This document shows, piece by piece, positions 1 through 9,321 of a DNA stretch of 64,000 nucleotides (its first letter is position 1; each line of letters opens with the position of its first letter). A model generated the notes under the pieces. It worked only from the letters and a program-made list of their open reading frames with translations. It made no database searches and was not told the DNA's origin. Position numbers and translations under genes: made by a program. This DNA comes from Phytophthora quininea (taxonomy: Eukaryota > Oomycota > Peronosporomycetes > Peronosporales > Peronosporaceae): contig JAAVTG010000614.1 in assembly GCA_011947345.1 (NCBI GenBank), positions 558,001 to 622,000 on the forward strand, written 5' to 3'.

Positions 1-2
1 TT

Positions 3-1325
3 GCTTCTGCTCCATCGTCTCCTGTGAAAGTTACAATCTTCACTGCCGTCGAAAGCGCATCTATTGAAGATGCAATTTTCCTTCAGAAGCGAGGTGCCGA
101 ATTGGGAGCGATCGATCCAAAAACCCAACGTAATGCGCTGCACATGCTGGCCTTCTCCACGAAAACTACCGATTCCGTGCTGAGATGATGGAGTTTTTGC
201 TGCAGTCTGGGGCAAACCTTGATGTCAATGCGATCGACCACCACGGTGACACACCGTTGATGTTATTTGCATCACTTGGACACCTAGAGTTCATGCAGAA
301 ACTGCTTAAACATGGAGCGGATATCCAGCTGACCAACAAAAAGGTCAAAACGTGCTGCATCGCGCTTGCGAGAAGGATCAGGTCGAAGTGTGTGGCTTTC
401 TGCAGCAGTTGATGATGAAGGACTCGATTTCTGAAAACGTCGTCGAAGTCGAGTCCTTCCAATGGCGTCGTCTACTTTATCGCTTCACACACCGGAGAGT
501 ACAGGACAGTATCCGCTCCATGTTTTAGTCGAAAAAGGGTTTCTAGAGTGTGCGAAACAAATGTTAGTGCCGACCGAAGCCAACTACGACTGGAACCGCA
601 TGCTCCAAGCCCAAGGAAATGCGCAGAGACGCACAGCACTCCACCTCGCAGTGCTGACGCATGATGCAGGGATGACGACGTTCCTTCTAACACCAGGCGC
701 CGGTGTAAACGTCAATGCGTTTGATGATCTGCGTCGTACTCCACTTCATTACGCGGTCGAATCACCTGCAGCACTTTCGATCATCTCTCGACTGATTCAA
801 CACGGCGGGGACTTCGATTTGGCAGATGAACGAGGCGACACTCCGTTGCACTGGGCAGCGTTCTCAGGACGTGCAGGAGTGCTGCAGCATTTGTTGTCGC
901 TTGGAGCCGATCCAAGACTTGTCAATAGTGACTGGGAGACTCCAGCTCAAATTGCAGCAGCATACGGACAACTTGACTGCATGCGGTTGCTTGTCCAGGC
1001 TCAGCGGAGGTTTGATGCTTCTAGGAAAGGTGAAACACCGTCCGAGCAGGTAAAGCCATTCATTCGGCCTGTTAGTGAGAAAACTGTGTTAGAGAGATTG
1101 GAGGAAGCTCAGAACTACGTGCAGCAGAAACTATCTGCTGCTCAATCGTATCGTCAAGCTGAAGATACTGCCAATGAAGCAGCTGACGATGATAGTATGC
1201 GCGTTGAGCAATCGCGCCGCGATTCACGAGGCGAGTACTGGGCCGAGCTGCATCAAGACGTGCAGCTCGTGGAGGAGAGCGGCCAGTTCTCATCCGAAGA
1301 CGAAGACTTTTTCGATGACGATTAA
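3..1325 (+). CDS. Ankyrin-repeat protein, 5'-partial, with frame breaks
   Basis: This is the 3' part of an ankyrin-repeat gene cut by the window edge. Typical repeat cores are visible, such as GDTPLMLFASLGHLEFM near 250-290, RTALHLAVLTHDAG near 630-670, RTPLHYAVES near 735-765 and GDTPLHWAAFSGRAG near 835-880. A charged, glutamine-rich stretch follows, and the C-terminus is very acidic (EDEDFFDDD). The reading moves through three frame changes near 180, 350 and 460. Each is equivalent to one lost base, and the ankyrin pattern continues in the next frame, so this is probably one gene with sequence errors rather than three. No enzymatic domain is seen. Ankyrin repeats bind proteins, but the partner is unknown. 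It converges on the FolD gene, 141 bp away. Confidence 0.75.
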
Positions 1326-1466
1326 CTCCACAATTGAAAGCATGGCCAGGGAACGCTGTACTTATGAGTGTCGCCTTACCAACTCGACAAGCAGCCAAGC
1401 CGATCACAAAACCGTTGGGTCTGTGGTGGGCCCGGGTGCTTCTCCTGGTGCTATCCTCGTCGCAGT

Positions 1467-2419
1467 TTACTGCTGCACACGTCGCAGCGCACACTTGACA
1501 GTGTTCTTCAGCAACATCACCACCGTCATGGGTCCAATACCTCCAGGCACGGGGGTAATTGCATGCGCCATCTTCACAGCTTGATCAAAGTCCACGTCGC
1601 CAACCAGTCGGTATCCGCTCTTCTTAGTGGCGTCCTCTACAGGGTTAATCCCTACGTCAATGACCGTAGCTCCAGGCTTGATCCAGTCTCCCTGCACGAA
1701 GTGTGCGCGTCCGATCGCTGCAATGACAATGTCGGCCTCAAGCACGCGCGCCTTCAGGTCCTGCGTACGAGAATGGCACATGGTGACGGTGGCGTTGCGG
1801 TGCAGACACAGCAGCGACACTGGCAGGCCCACGATCTGGCTGCGTCCTAACACCACGACGTGTTTGCCCTGCAATGGGATGTCGTAGTGATCTAGCAGCG
1901 CCAGACACCCTGCAGGTGTACAAGGTAGACTGAAGTTGGCCTCCTCTTTACAAGACGACGCTTTCTTGGCAGCGAACTGGAACAGCGCCGCGTGATTGGC
2001 AGGATGCAGGCCATCCACGTCCTTCTTGGGGTCGATGGTGGCCAGGATGGCGTCCTCGTCGCAGAAGGCCGGTAGCGGTAGCTGCACAATAATGCCGTCG
2101 ACGTCGTCCCGGTTGTTGAGGCTCTGGATGGTGCTCAGCAGCTCCGTCGTGACCTGGTCCTGCTCTCTGTCTTGTCCGTCCTGCAGTAGTAGGATCTGGA
2201 TCTTCCAGGACGTGATACCCGCAGCAGTACAAGCCTTCTGCTTCATGCGCACGTACGTGGCTGAGTCCTTGCGGTCCCCACGACGACGACAGCCAATCCC
2301 ACAGCTCGCCCGTACGTAGCCAGGAAGGAGGCGCATTGAGGCGCCAACTGATGCTCGCGGATGACGTCGCTCGTCTTCTTGCCGTCCAGACGCAGCGCTT
2401 GAGCGTCCGAGCCCGCCAT
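1467..2419 (-). CDS. folD: Bifunctional methylenetetrahydrofolate dehydrogenase/cyclohydrolase
   Basis: FolD-family enzyme of one-carbon metabolism: it oxidises 5,10-methylene-THF with NAD(P)+ and hydrolyses the methenyl form to 10-formyl-THF. Family motifs are clear: YVRMKQKA with the catalytic lysine, VQLPLP, KDVDGLHP, the TPAG loop, the dinucleotide-binding GRSQIVGLP, and near the C-terminus PVPGGIGPMTVVML. The length (about 315 residues) is normal. The start MAGSDAQALRLDG at 2419 is preferred; an upstream in-frame ATG at 2458 would add 13 residues. The frame changes near 2278, where a run of four G should be five to keep VVVG followed by DRKDSATYV in one frame. I read this as a one-base deletion, since the rest is fully conserved. 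No mitochondrial presequence is obvious. Confidence 0.93.
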
Positions 2420-2605
2420 CGTATCCGGTGTTGGGCAAATGCCAAAGTGAATGCTCATGTCGACTATCGATTCGCATTCAACAAAACTATTAAACGGTTA
2501 ACTACACATAAGTGTTTACCACCTACCTGTCAAAAGTATTCGTTCTAACCACAAAAATGTTTACCACCCATCTGATCGGAGTCATTATTTTACAATCGCA
2601 CAAAC
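2420..2605. promoter_or_regulatory. Short bidirectional promoter with direct repeats
   Basis: This 186-bp gap lies between divergent starts. It holds an imperfect direct repeat, TGTTTACCACC at 2513 and 2558 (45 bp apart), and an A/T-rich block GTCATTATTTTACAATC at 2581-2597, just upstream of the plus-strand ATG, that loosely resembles an oomycete initiator. The regulatory role is inferred from position only. Confidence 0.35.
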
Positions 2606-3261
2606 ATGCTGCTTGGTCTCGGGCGCTTCGCCTTCCTGGCGCTGACGGACATGGCGATGCTGCCGGCGCTGGACGTGATGAAGCGGAACCGCCGCCACTT
2701 CGAGTTGTTCATTGGCGTGCTGCAGCTGTCCGTGGCCTTCTGTTTCAACGCCGTGGAGGCCTTCAACACGCCGCTCTTCCTCAAGGAGACCGAGTGGCAC
2801 TTTATCAGCGACGTGCTGTCCATCGCCTACTTCCTGCTGCTCTGCGTGCACCTCATGGGCTTCAAGGACGAGAACCGCAACATTTTGCTACGCTACGTGG
2901 CGTTCGCAGGCGCCTGGCTCTTCAAGACCAAGGACGGCTGGGACTCGACGCTCTACGAGGGCGTCCTGGTGGTCTGCTACCTCGCAGGCGTCGCCTACCG
3001 CCGACTGGCGGCCAGTGATAGCAACATCTCCCCACTCAACAAGCAGAAGGCCACGTACGCTGGCGGTTGTCTGGCTGCAGCGTCGGTTGTGGGGTGCTCG
3101 CCATCTTCGTCTTTGGCGACGACAATCACGCCGCGCTGGGCTTTGCTAAGGGAATGATGCACGTCCTGGGCGGAGCAGCGTTCTATTACGCGTGGCTGTC
3201 AGTGCCGTGTTTGGACTCCAAGAAGGACGACATCATCCCGACCTACAGCTCCTACGTTTAA
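2606..3261 (+). CDS. Multi-pass membrane protein, function unknown
   Basis: Encodes about 218 residues with roughly five hydrophobic segments. The first two are near residues 1-20 and 35-50; later ones surround FISDVLSIAYFLLLCVHL and the C-terminal GMMHVLGGAAFYYAWLSVP. Polar residues inside membrane segments (WH..SD..S, then GDDNH and MMH..G) recall the conserved Ser/Asp/His pattern of the CREST/TMEM8 hydrolase-like superfamily, but this is only a resemblance. The frame changes near 3090, where GTTGTGGGG needs one more G to keep VVGVLAIFVF. This is a one-base deletion of the kind seen elsewhere in the window. The start ATG follows the short bidirectional promoter shared with FolD. Confidence 0.7.
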
Positions 3262-3264
3262 AAG

Positions 3265-3930
3265 CTAATCTTTGCTGTCAGAGTGGGTGAGGAAGAAGTT
3301 GTAGAGCGATTCTACAGGTTTGATGTCAGCTGCAGTGGAAATCTGCGTCACGAAAAATAACTGGTGAAAATACAAACCGCATAGATCACAACAACTGGGT
3401 TTTACCTGTTTCCCGTGGGCGCGTTCGAAGTGGGTCTTGTACAGCGTCAACAGCACCTGCAAATTGGTCAGGAACGAGTTGGATTGCTGCAGCTGTTGTC
3501 GATAGTCGGAGTCGCGCTCGATCAGGTAAAGCTTGAGTAGCGCGTAGGCCTCGTGGGTTCTAAAGCGCTCGACTGATGTTAGAGAAGTTTTCTCGATACG
3601 CAGCTTCTGGAGATGTCTCTTGAGGATAGCCTTCTCTTCCCGTAGCCGTTGAATGGACCAGTTCGGACAGTCCTTTATCCATGTCGATCGATTTAGTTCT
3701 GCAGCATTATTGTCGTCTTTGTCTCCAGCAGGGTCCTCCGCCTGCTTGGCCTCGTCGCTCGTTAATAGGCAAAGAATTGTTCCTGGCTGTATTTCACCAC
3801 AGTTCTCCTCGATAGCTTTCGGAACTGGAAGGTGATCACAATTGTTCACCTCGGAAACGTTTGGTGTGAACAGCACGCTGTGAACTGTCAACTTCACCAA
3901 AGAATCGAAGATCTCCCGACAGTCCGACAT
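3265..3930 (-). CDS. Hypothetical protein with one intron
   Basis: I do not recognise this family. The start ATG is at 3930. Exon 1 runs to 3406, a 63-nt intron (3405-3343, GTAAAA...GCAG) is phase 0, and exon 2 ends with ...NFFLTHSDSKD at 3265. The unspliced frame is also open, but the insert is cysteine/phenylalanine-rich and unlike its surroundings, so splicing is preferred. The spliced protein has 200 residues. The middle (residues about 85-170) is predicted helical or coiled coil, with many Leu/Glu/Arg and the stretch FRTHEAYALLKLYLIERD. The gene is divergent from the dynein light chain gene with only 76 bp between starts, so shared regulation is likely. Confidence 0.65.
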   Translation of the reverse strand: MSDCREIFDSLVKLTVHSVLFTPNVSEVNNCDHLPVPKAIEENCGEIQPGTILCLLTSDEAKQAEDPAGDKDDNNAAELNRSTWIKDCPNWSIQRLREEKAILKRHLQKLRIEKTSLTSVERFRTHEAYALLKLYLIERDSDYRQQLQQSNSFLTNLQVLLTLYKTHFERAHGKQVKPSCCDLCGLYFHQLFFVTQISTAADIKPVESLYNFFLTHSDSKD

Positions 3931-4006
3931 GACCTTCGTAGTTTCGGGAAATTAGTTCGATCACCAACAGACACTGCAACAAAGATCCAATTTAACAACC
4001 ACAAGC

Positions 4007-4382
4007 ATGTCAAAGACGCAGAAGAAGGACGACGTGTCTGTGGGAGGTCTTCGGATCGTGTACCAGGATACGTCCAAGGAGTTGGAAGAGCTGATTCTCG
4101 CAAGCGCCACTAACGCTCTGAAAGCACTCTACAAGGGCGAGAAGACGCACTTCACTGAAGTCGCGCAGCAGGTCAAGCACGAAATCGAAGAGAGCCAGGA
4201 AGGAGCGTGGCATGTCATCGTGGGCAAGTCGTTCGGGTCCTTCGTATCCCATGAAGTGAAAAAGTAAGCAAACTGACTTGAGTTCATTTTTCATTGCATC
4301 CTTTTCATACGTTTCGTGTTGCCACAGGATGCTTTACTTCTTCTTGGGGCAGATCGGATTCCTCGTGTATCGACATGGTTGA
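4007..4382 (+). CDS. LC8-type dynein light chain
   Basis: Small LC8/DYNLL-family dynein light chain, a dimeric hub subunit of dynein motors that acts in cytoplasmic and flagellar transport. Exon 1 (4007-4263) encodes the helical part with KHEIEESQEGAWHVIVGKSFG. A 64-nt intron (4264-4327, GTAAGC...CACAG) follows, and exon 2 (4328-4382) encodes the final strands MLYFFLGQIGFLVYRHG, matching the YFYLGQ..ILLFK..G end of the family. The total is about 103 residues, close to the usual 89-105. In a zoospore-forming organism it could serve flagellar dynein as well as cytoplasmic dynein. Confidence 0.9.
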
Positions 4383-4458
4383 TATCACACCTCATCCTCT
4401 TGTTTTAAATAAGCTAATACTTCAGTAGCTGCTCCATCTACATTTACCGCCGCAATCT

Positions 4459-6779
4459 TTATCGATATGGCTGGTTTTGTTGTTGTTGTTGCTGCTGCTG
4501 CTGCTGCTGTCGAATCCGCCTCTGAAGTTGGTTCTGGGCATCAACATTCTGGTTAAACTCGGCTTTAAGCGCTTGCCGGACGTCGTTGCTGAACTGGACG
4601 ATCCGCACGATTTCGCCCTCGCGTTCCTTCTTGAGCCCTTGAATACTAAATTCATGCGCTTTGATCTTGTCGCTGATGTTCTTGATGGCGGCTGTCAGCG
4701 CACCAGCATTTCCTGCTTGCGGCTCATTGAGAATCACTGCCATTTGTCGATTTAGCATGGCCAGCGACTTCTTCTGCTTGTTAATCCTAAGCGATATCTG
4801 CAAAATTTTACGATGACTCACGACAGGCACTTGTGGGACGTTGGCCAGGTCATTCATGCGGAGACGACGCACCATATCCAGGATATTACCAGACTGGATG
4901 ATCATACCTATCAGCAGCTTGTCGCGTTGGAGTTTTGCTGCCTCTAGCACCGGTTTCAGCTCGTTCAGTCTCGTCATGAAGGGACTCGCAGCGTACATGC
5001 CCTGATACGTGGCATTCGCGATCTCTTTGCTTAGCTGCTCGGTTTGTAACTCTAATTGCAGCACGTTGTGGTTCACTTCATTGTAGCGGTCCAACAACGA
5101 GTCGACCAGGGGTTCTCTGCAAACACAGTGGTCCCTAATGGTATGAAGTTGCTGGAGCTGCTGGCTAAATCTGTGCTAATGGCAGAGCTTGCCGTCCACA
5201 TTCCATTGGACACGCCCATGGAGTTCGGCTGCATGCCAACCCCGCCATGATTCATCCCAGTTGTCGCGTAGACCATGCCACCGCTGGACGCCGTACTAGA
5301 CGGAGGCATGCTGTAATTATTCCACTGAGATGTACCAACGCTGCTGCTTAAATTCGCAGACGTAAGATCATTGTACACTTGGGTCGCTGGCACAGATGCA
5401 GCTGGAGCTGCTGCGATAGGAACACTTGTCATCGGATACGAAGACATTTCTGGCTCTGCCAGTTCTCGAGGAACGAGATGGGTTCAGATATGCTTGCACG
5501 ATACAACTCAGCCAGTGGGGTCTGGAAGTTGACATCTGATGGCGTCGCTCGGACAATCGTTTGGATTAGAGACGTCGCATCCGCAGCAGTTCCATTTTGC
5601 TGACCCGACACAAATGTGCCGCCATTAGATAGCTGGGATGACCCCACATTAGCGGGAGAAGGTGTTGCTGGAACTTTGTTGGTCGCTGATTCCTCCTCGT
5701 CGTCGCTGTCATCAATAGTAATCACTTCTGCAGCTCTTTTCCGTTTTGCGCCGACACTAGCAGCGTCGTTATTTGTAGAAGAAAGCCCCAGTGCAGCTCT
5801 TCGATCTTTTACCAATTTCATAATGCCACGCTGAAAATCAGTCGACCAACTTGATTTTGCCAAGCTAGTACCCGTAGAATCTGTCCACCCCAGTGTTAGT
5901 CACTGTACACAAACATGGCACTTAAATTAAGACTACCTTCCACGGCGACTCTGCGATGTGTTTTTGCTCTTCTTATACTGTGAATATTGTCGAAACAGTC
6001 GCCACAAAACGTCAATTTGCATTCTGAACAATAAAACGCGACGCGTGTCAGGCGACATTGTGGGCAATCTGCACGAGCATCAACACATTATAATTTAGCA
6101 CTTCACGTCAGCAAAATACTAAATACATAAATCCAACCCACCTGAAGTGACAATCTGTCGGTGTCTTTGTGCTTCCTCAGAGGCATGCGTCTTGGTCCAA
6201 CATGTCGAGCACAGCGGCCGTCCAAACAGCAGACAACTCATCTCGTTGCACTTGACATCCGCCTTTCGGTTCTTCCCTCGCCGCGCACACATCGCACACC
6301 GTGGCAGCGTCAATTCTACAAATTTATCCGTCAGCCTCCATATACTAATAAAAACTGCAACCTCCTCATCGCCACGTACGTGAAACCTGCTCCTGGTTGC
6401 GCTCCATCAGCTTCTGTATCACCACCGGCATCAACTCGAACCACTGGTCCTTCTTACGGGAAGGAGACTGCTTTGCACCTGCCTGATCACTGTTCTCAGC
6501 GTCCTGTGAATGGGTTTGAGCCGGTTTCTCGCTAGTCGACACTGCTTGCTCCACTTTGGAAGCCTGTGGAGAGGCCTCATTGGACGTCTCGGGCGTCCTG
6601 TTGCCGTCGGCCTCGACCTGCGGCTTGGCAGATCCATTAATAGTTGAGTTCCTGTCCTCGCTGAAGGTGGACGGGGGCGGGTCCAGATCTGGAGGAGAAG
6701 ACGACATCAGCAGAGCGTCCGCCGGCGGAGAGATGGGCGTCGCGTCCGCCGCGTCCGCGCCCACAGCGCTTCCGTCCAT
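4459..6779 (-). CDS. Double B-box zinc-finger protein with coiled coil and polyQ tail
   Basis: I assemble one four-exon gene. Exon 1 (6779-6380) starts MDGSAVGADAADATP and is Ser/Pro-rich. Exon 2 (6315-6142) holds a first B-box (CAMC...C...C..CW..TH...H). Exon 3 (6068-5937) holds a second (CPQC...FYCSEC...CGDCFDNIH...H). Exon 4 (5880-4459) has a nuclear-type basic/acidic stretch (AKRKRAA then DDSDDEEE), a Ser/Ala-rich region, a long coiled coil (RYNEVNHNVLQLELQTEQL onward) and a C-terminal run of about 11 glutamines. Introns are 64, 73 and 56 nt and all keep phase. Two single-base frame breaks lie in exon 4 near 5440 and 5110, the latter in a C run. B-box proteins act as zinc-binding protein-interaction or transcription factors; the target is unknown. 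Confidence 0.72.
4477..4510 (+). repeat. CAA/CAG trinucleotide repeat (polyQ)
   Basis: On the plus strand this is a TTG run followed by a GCT/CTG run. On the coding minus strand it reads as CAG then CAA codons, giving the glutamine tail of the B-box protein. It is likely length-variable. Confidence 0.85.
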
Positions 6780-7113
6780 CGTTTCGCGCCGGTTTGCAAG
6801 CTTTTGCTTCTTATCGCAAAAATAGCGAAAATGATTGTGACGTTCTGACGTGTACCACACCAAATAGAAGTGATGGATACAGTTCAAGATGCTTCTTCAT
6901 CACGTTGCAGATCACCTTCTTCCTCGATACCTTTCGCATACCCCAAAGCTGCCATTTGGTGGGGGTGTCCATGCAAGAAGAATGTCAAAGTCTGGCGGCC
7001 ATCGCAGTCATCGCTGCATGCAACTGCTTGATCTTTGTCATTGGCTGAAATTCGTTCTAGAAAATTCGTTACCTATTCCATTTTTTTTCAGTTGCCATTT
7101 CCGGATCGTATCC

Positions 7114-7877
7114 ATGGCAGGCAACAACTTGGATGAGCAGGCGGCGGAGGTGGCCGAGCTGCAGACGCTTCTGGCGCAGGTGCAGACGCCCGGCAACAAG
7201 CGCGACCTGGAGCAGCTGCTGAAGCGCAAGCAGAAGCTGCTGGAGCCGCAGCAGGAGGCCCCTGTGGCTCCAGTCGAAGTATCCAAACCCAAGCCGGAGC
7301 CAGTCAAATCTCCTCACGCTCTGGACGAGCTCACGACGTTCACGGAGATCTCTCGCTTCGGCTGGGAGGACGATGGCTACGGCAAGGAGAAGGTCTCGGT
7401 CTACGTCATGTCGGGCATCGACGGGGTGGGCTCGCTGCCCAAGGAGCAAGTGACATGCCACTTCACCAAAACCTCGTTCGACCTGCAGATCGTTGGGCTT
7501 GGCAACAAAAACTACCGTCTATTGAAGCCCCATCTGGAGAAGGAGATTGACCCGAGCAAGAGCTCATTCCGTGTCAAGAAGAACAGAGTTACGATCTTGC
7601 TCTTTAAGAAGGACAAGAACCAGACGTGGATGAACCTGACGGCCAAGAACCCAGGCAAGAGCAGCAAACCGGACTCCAGCGACCCAGCTGCAGGCATCAT
7701 GGACATGATGAAGGTGGGTATGCACTACGTTGATAGCTATGAATTTGATACTAATTTGTTGACGGGTGGATGTAGAACATGTATGACGAAGGCGACGACG
7801 AGATGAAGCGCACGATCGCCAAGGCATGGTCTGAGAGCCGCAACAAGACAGACGCTGATGGTGCCGCCCCGTTCTAA
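7114..7877 (+). CDS. Calcyclin-binding protein/SIP-like CS-domain protein
   Basis: Resembles CacyBP/SIP, a Siah-interacting co-chaperone-like adaptor used in ubiquitin-dependent turnover. Residues 1-50 form an N-terminal helical hairpin (EVAELQTLLAQVQTPGNKRD). A CS (p23-like) domain spans about residues 70-165 (FGWEDDGYGKEKVSVYV, then VTCHFTKTSFDLQI and LEKEIDPSKSSFRVKKNRV). A short SGS-like tail follows (PAAGIMDMMK then NMYDEGDDEMKRTI). A 62-nt intron (7714-7775, GTGGGT...TGTAG) splits the tail, and splicing restores the conserved MYDEGDDEMKRTIAKAW. The start ATG at 7114 is chosen because the upstream in-frame sequence is low quality. It faces the B-box gene across about 335 bp and converges on the next gene, 55 bp away. 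Confidence 0.87.
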
Positions 7878-7932
7878 GCAGTGCCGTAGAGTGGTGACCA
7901 CCGTTAATTATCATCTAAACACGCAGCACGTT

Positions 7933-8535
7933 CTACTCGTCCTCGATTCGGATGTCTACAATGTCGTCGCCGCTAGTTACAACCGTCACCTCATGCTCCT
8001 CGAGCACCTTCTTGATGCGTTTGAACTCTGCACTCTTCTTGTTCACCTTGAAGCTCTCGTTCGTCTCTCCAGTCTCCACCTGCATCAGGGACAGATACCC
8101 GTCTGCGTCAATGTCTACTACGCTCCACTCGATGCTGGGGATAGCAGCTTCTCCACTTTCAGCCACGGCATCCGGGTCTCCACCGACGATCGCAATGAGC
8201 TCGTTGTACCACTTGAGCAACCGCTTCTTCTGCTTGGAGCCCATGACATTGAACGGCATGGCCAGTCCATCCTTCACCACTTGGAACGTCGCCTCCGCCA
8301 CGGGCAGCATAGCGCCCACCTGCTTACCAAGAGCTACGTAGTGACCAATACAATCCACGAGCTTCTGCTGAGCTGCGTCACTGAAGCGCTGGCTCTGGTT
8401 CCGCTGCAGGAAGCGACTCATCGTGCGCAGCTCCTTGAAGATCTTGCCCTGTGTTTGCTCAATGAGAACAGCGTCTGCAGCAGCAGCCACCAGCGCTTGA
8501 CCATCGTCCCAGAACTTGATGCAGCGCGAGTCCAT
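7933..8535 (-). CDS. Protein with helical N-terminus and eIF5A-like C-terminal OB domain
   Basis: An intact ORF of 200 residues. Residues 1-115 are predicted helical and not recognised. Residues about 128-200 (DIDADGYLSLMQVETGETNESFKV, shown here in pieces: DADGYLSLM then GETNESFKV, ending TVVTSGDDIVDIRIEDE) resemble the C-terminal OB fold of eIF5A, where a DGYLSLL..SGE..EDL.L pattern is followed by a charged helix and a final strand. The hypusine loop of eIF5A is not present, so it is not eIF5A itself. An RNA- or ribosome-linked role is possible but is inference from fold similarity. It starts only 49 bp from the divergent FLASH-like gene. Confidence 0.6.
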   Translation of the reverse strand: MDSRCIKFWDDGQALVAAAADAVLIEQTQGKIFKELRTMSRFLQRNQSQRFSDAAQQKLVDCIGHYVALGKQVGAMLPVAEATFQVVKDGLAMPFNVMGSKQKKRLLKWYNELIAIVGGDPDAVAESGEAAIPSIEWSVVDIDADGYLSLMQVETGETNESFKVNKKSAEFKRIKKVLEEHEVTVVTSGDDIVDIRIEDE

Positions 8536-8584
8536 GGGCGTAAGTAAATGGCCACTCCACTAATTCCGACGATTTGCAAGACCG

Positions 8585-8863
8585 ATGGACGACCTGTACG
8601 GAGACTTGGACACGTCCACGAGCGCACTCGAGAAGAAGGAGGCGCTGGACCTCAAGACGCAGGCGGAGAAGGAGAACGCCCGACTGAGAGACGAGCTGGC
8701 GCAGTTGCAAGAGCAGAACCGGCAGTTGGAAGCTGCCAACAAGCAGCTGGAGACCAACATGTCGACGCTGTTCGCTACAGCTCAATTGGAGTTGAGTCGC
8801 AAGGACAAGGAGATCAAGAGGTTACGAAGTGCTCTAGATGAACGACAAGCAGCGCGTCAATAA
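8585..8863 (+). CDS. Small coiled-coil protein resembling the FLASH N-terminal region
   Basis: An intact 92-residue ORF. It starts MDDLYGDLDTS and continues as a nearly uninterrupted coiled coil (residues 15-90). The segment ATAQLELSRKDKEIKRLR resembles the conserved part of animal FLASH/CASP8AP2 that binds Lsm11 in histone pre-mRNA processing (pattern ..TARVEINRKDEEI..L). The similarity is short and within a coiled coil, so chance is possible. If real, this would be a minimal version lacking the large C-terminal region of the animal protein. It is head-to-head with the eIF5A-like gene. Confidence 0.55.
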   Translation: MDDLYGDLDTSTSALEKKEALDLKTQAEKENARLRDELAQLQEQNRQLEAANKQLETNMSTLFATAQLELSRKDKEIKRLRSALDERQAARQ

Positions 8864-9321
8864 CAAGCAACACCGAGGCACAGGATACGTTTTGGTTTTC
8901 ATTTATTCATCATTCCTCCACAATAAATAAAAACAGCCGTGTGTATGTGTTCGCCATCGTTCCGGAGCGCGCGTTCGCTGCCGTCGAATGCCTATCGCAT
9001 CAACTCGTGGCTGTTTGTCTGTACGAACTTGTTCTCCGTCTCTTCTTCTTCTGGGGGCGGCGGTCTCGACTCTGTCCGACTCGCCTCGCTTGGCTTGGCT
9101 TGACGTCTGATGACACTCGATCTGTTTCTATCCCGGACGAGGAGACGCAAGTCGGCGCGTTCAATCGCTAATCTATCCGCTGGCAGGAGAGAAGAGCAAC
9201 TGTGCTAGCTAGCACACTAAAGCTTCTCTGCCCTCACCAGCGACGCGTCCACTTGCTTGACATGAACGTATGCATTTTTCTTGAGTTTTGGTCGACATGT
9301 TAATTCGCGTCTTCTCCGCTT
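8864..9321. other. Intergenic region between converging 3' ends
   Basis: No supported gene. It has AATAAATAAAAAC near 8921, which could serve 3' end formation of the plus-strand gene, and T/C-rich stretches. The 3' end of the HSF gene on the minus strand may extend in to 9209, depending on the last splice. Confidence 0.4.

Noticed and set aside
1072..1494. Minus-strand ORF opposite the ankyrin gene end
   Set aside because: Shadow of the ankyrin gene; no conserved features and odd composition.
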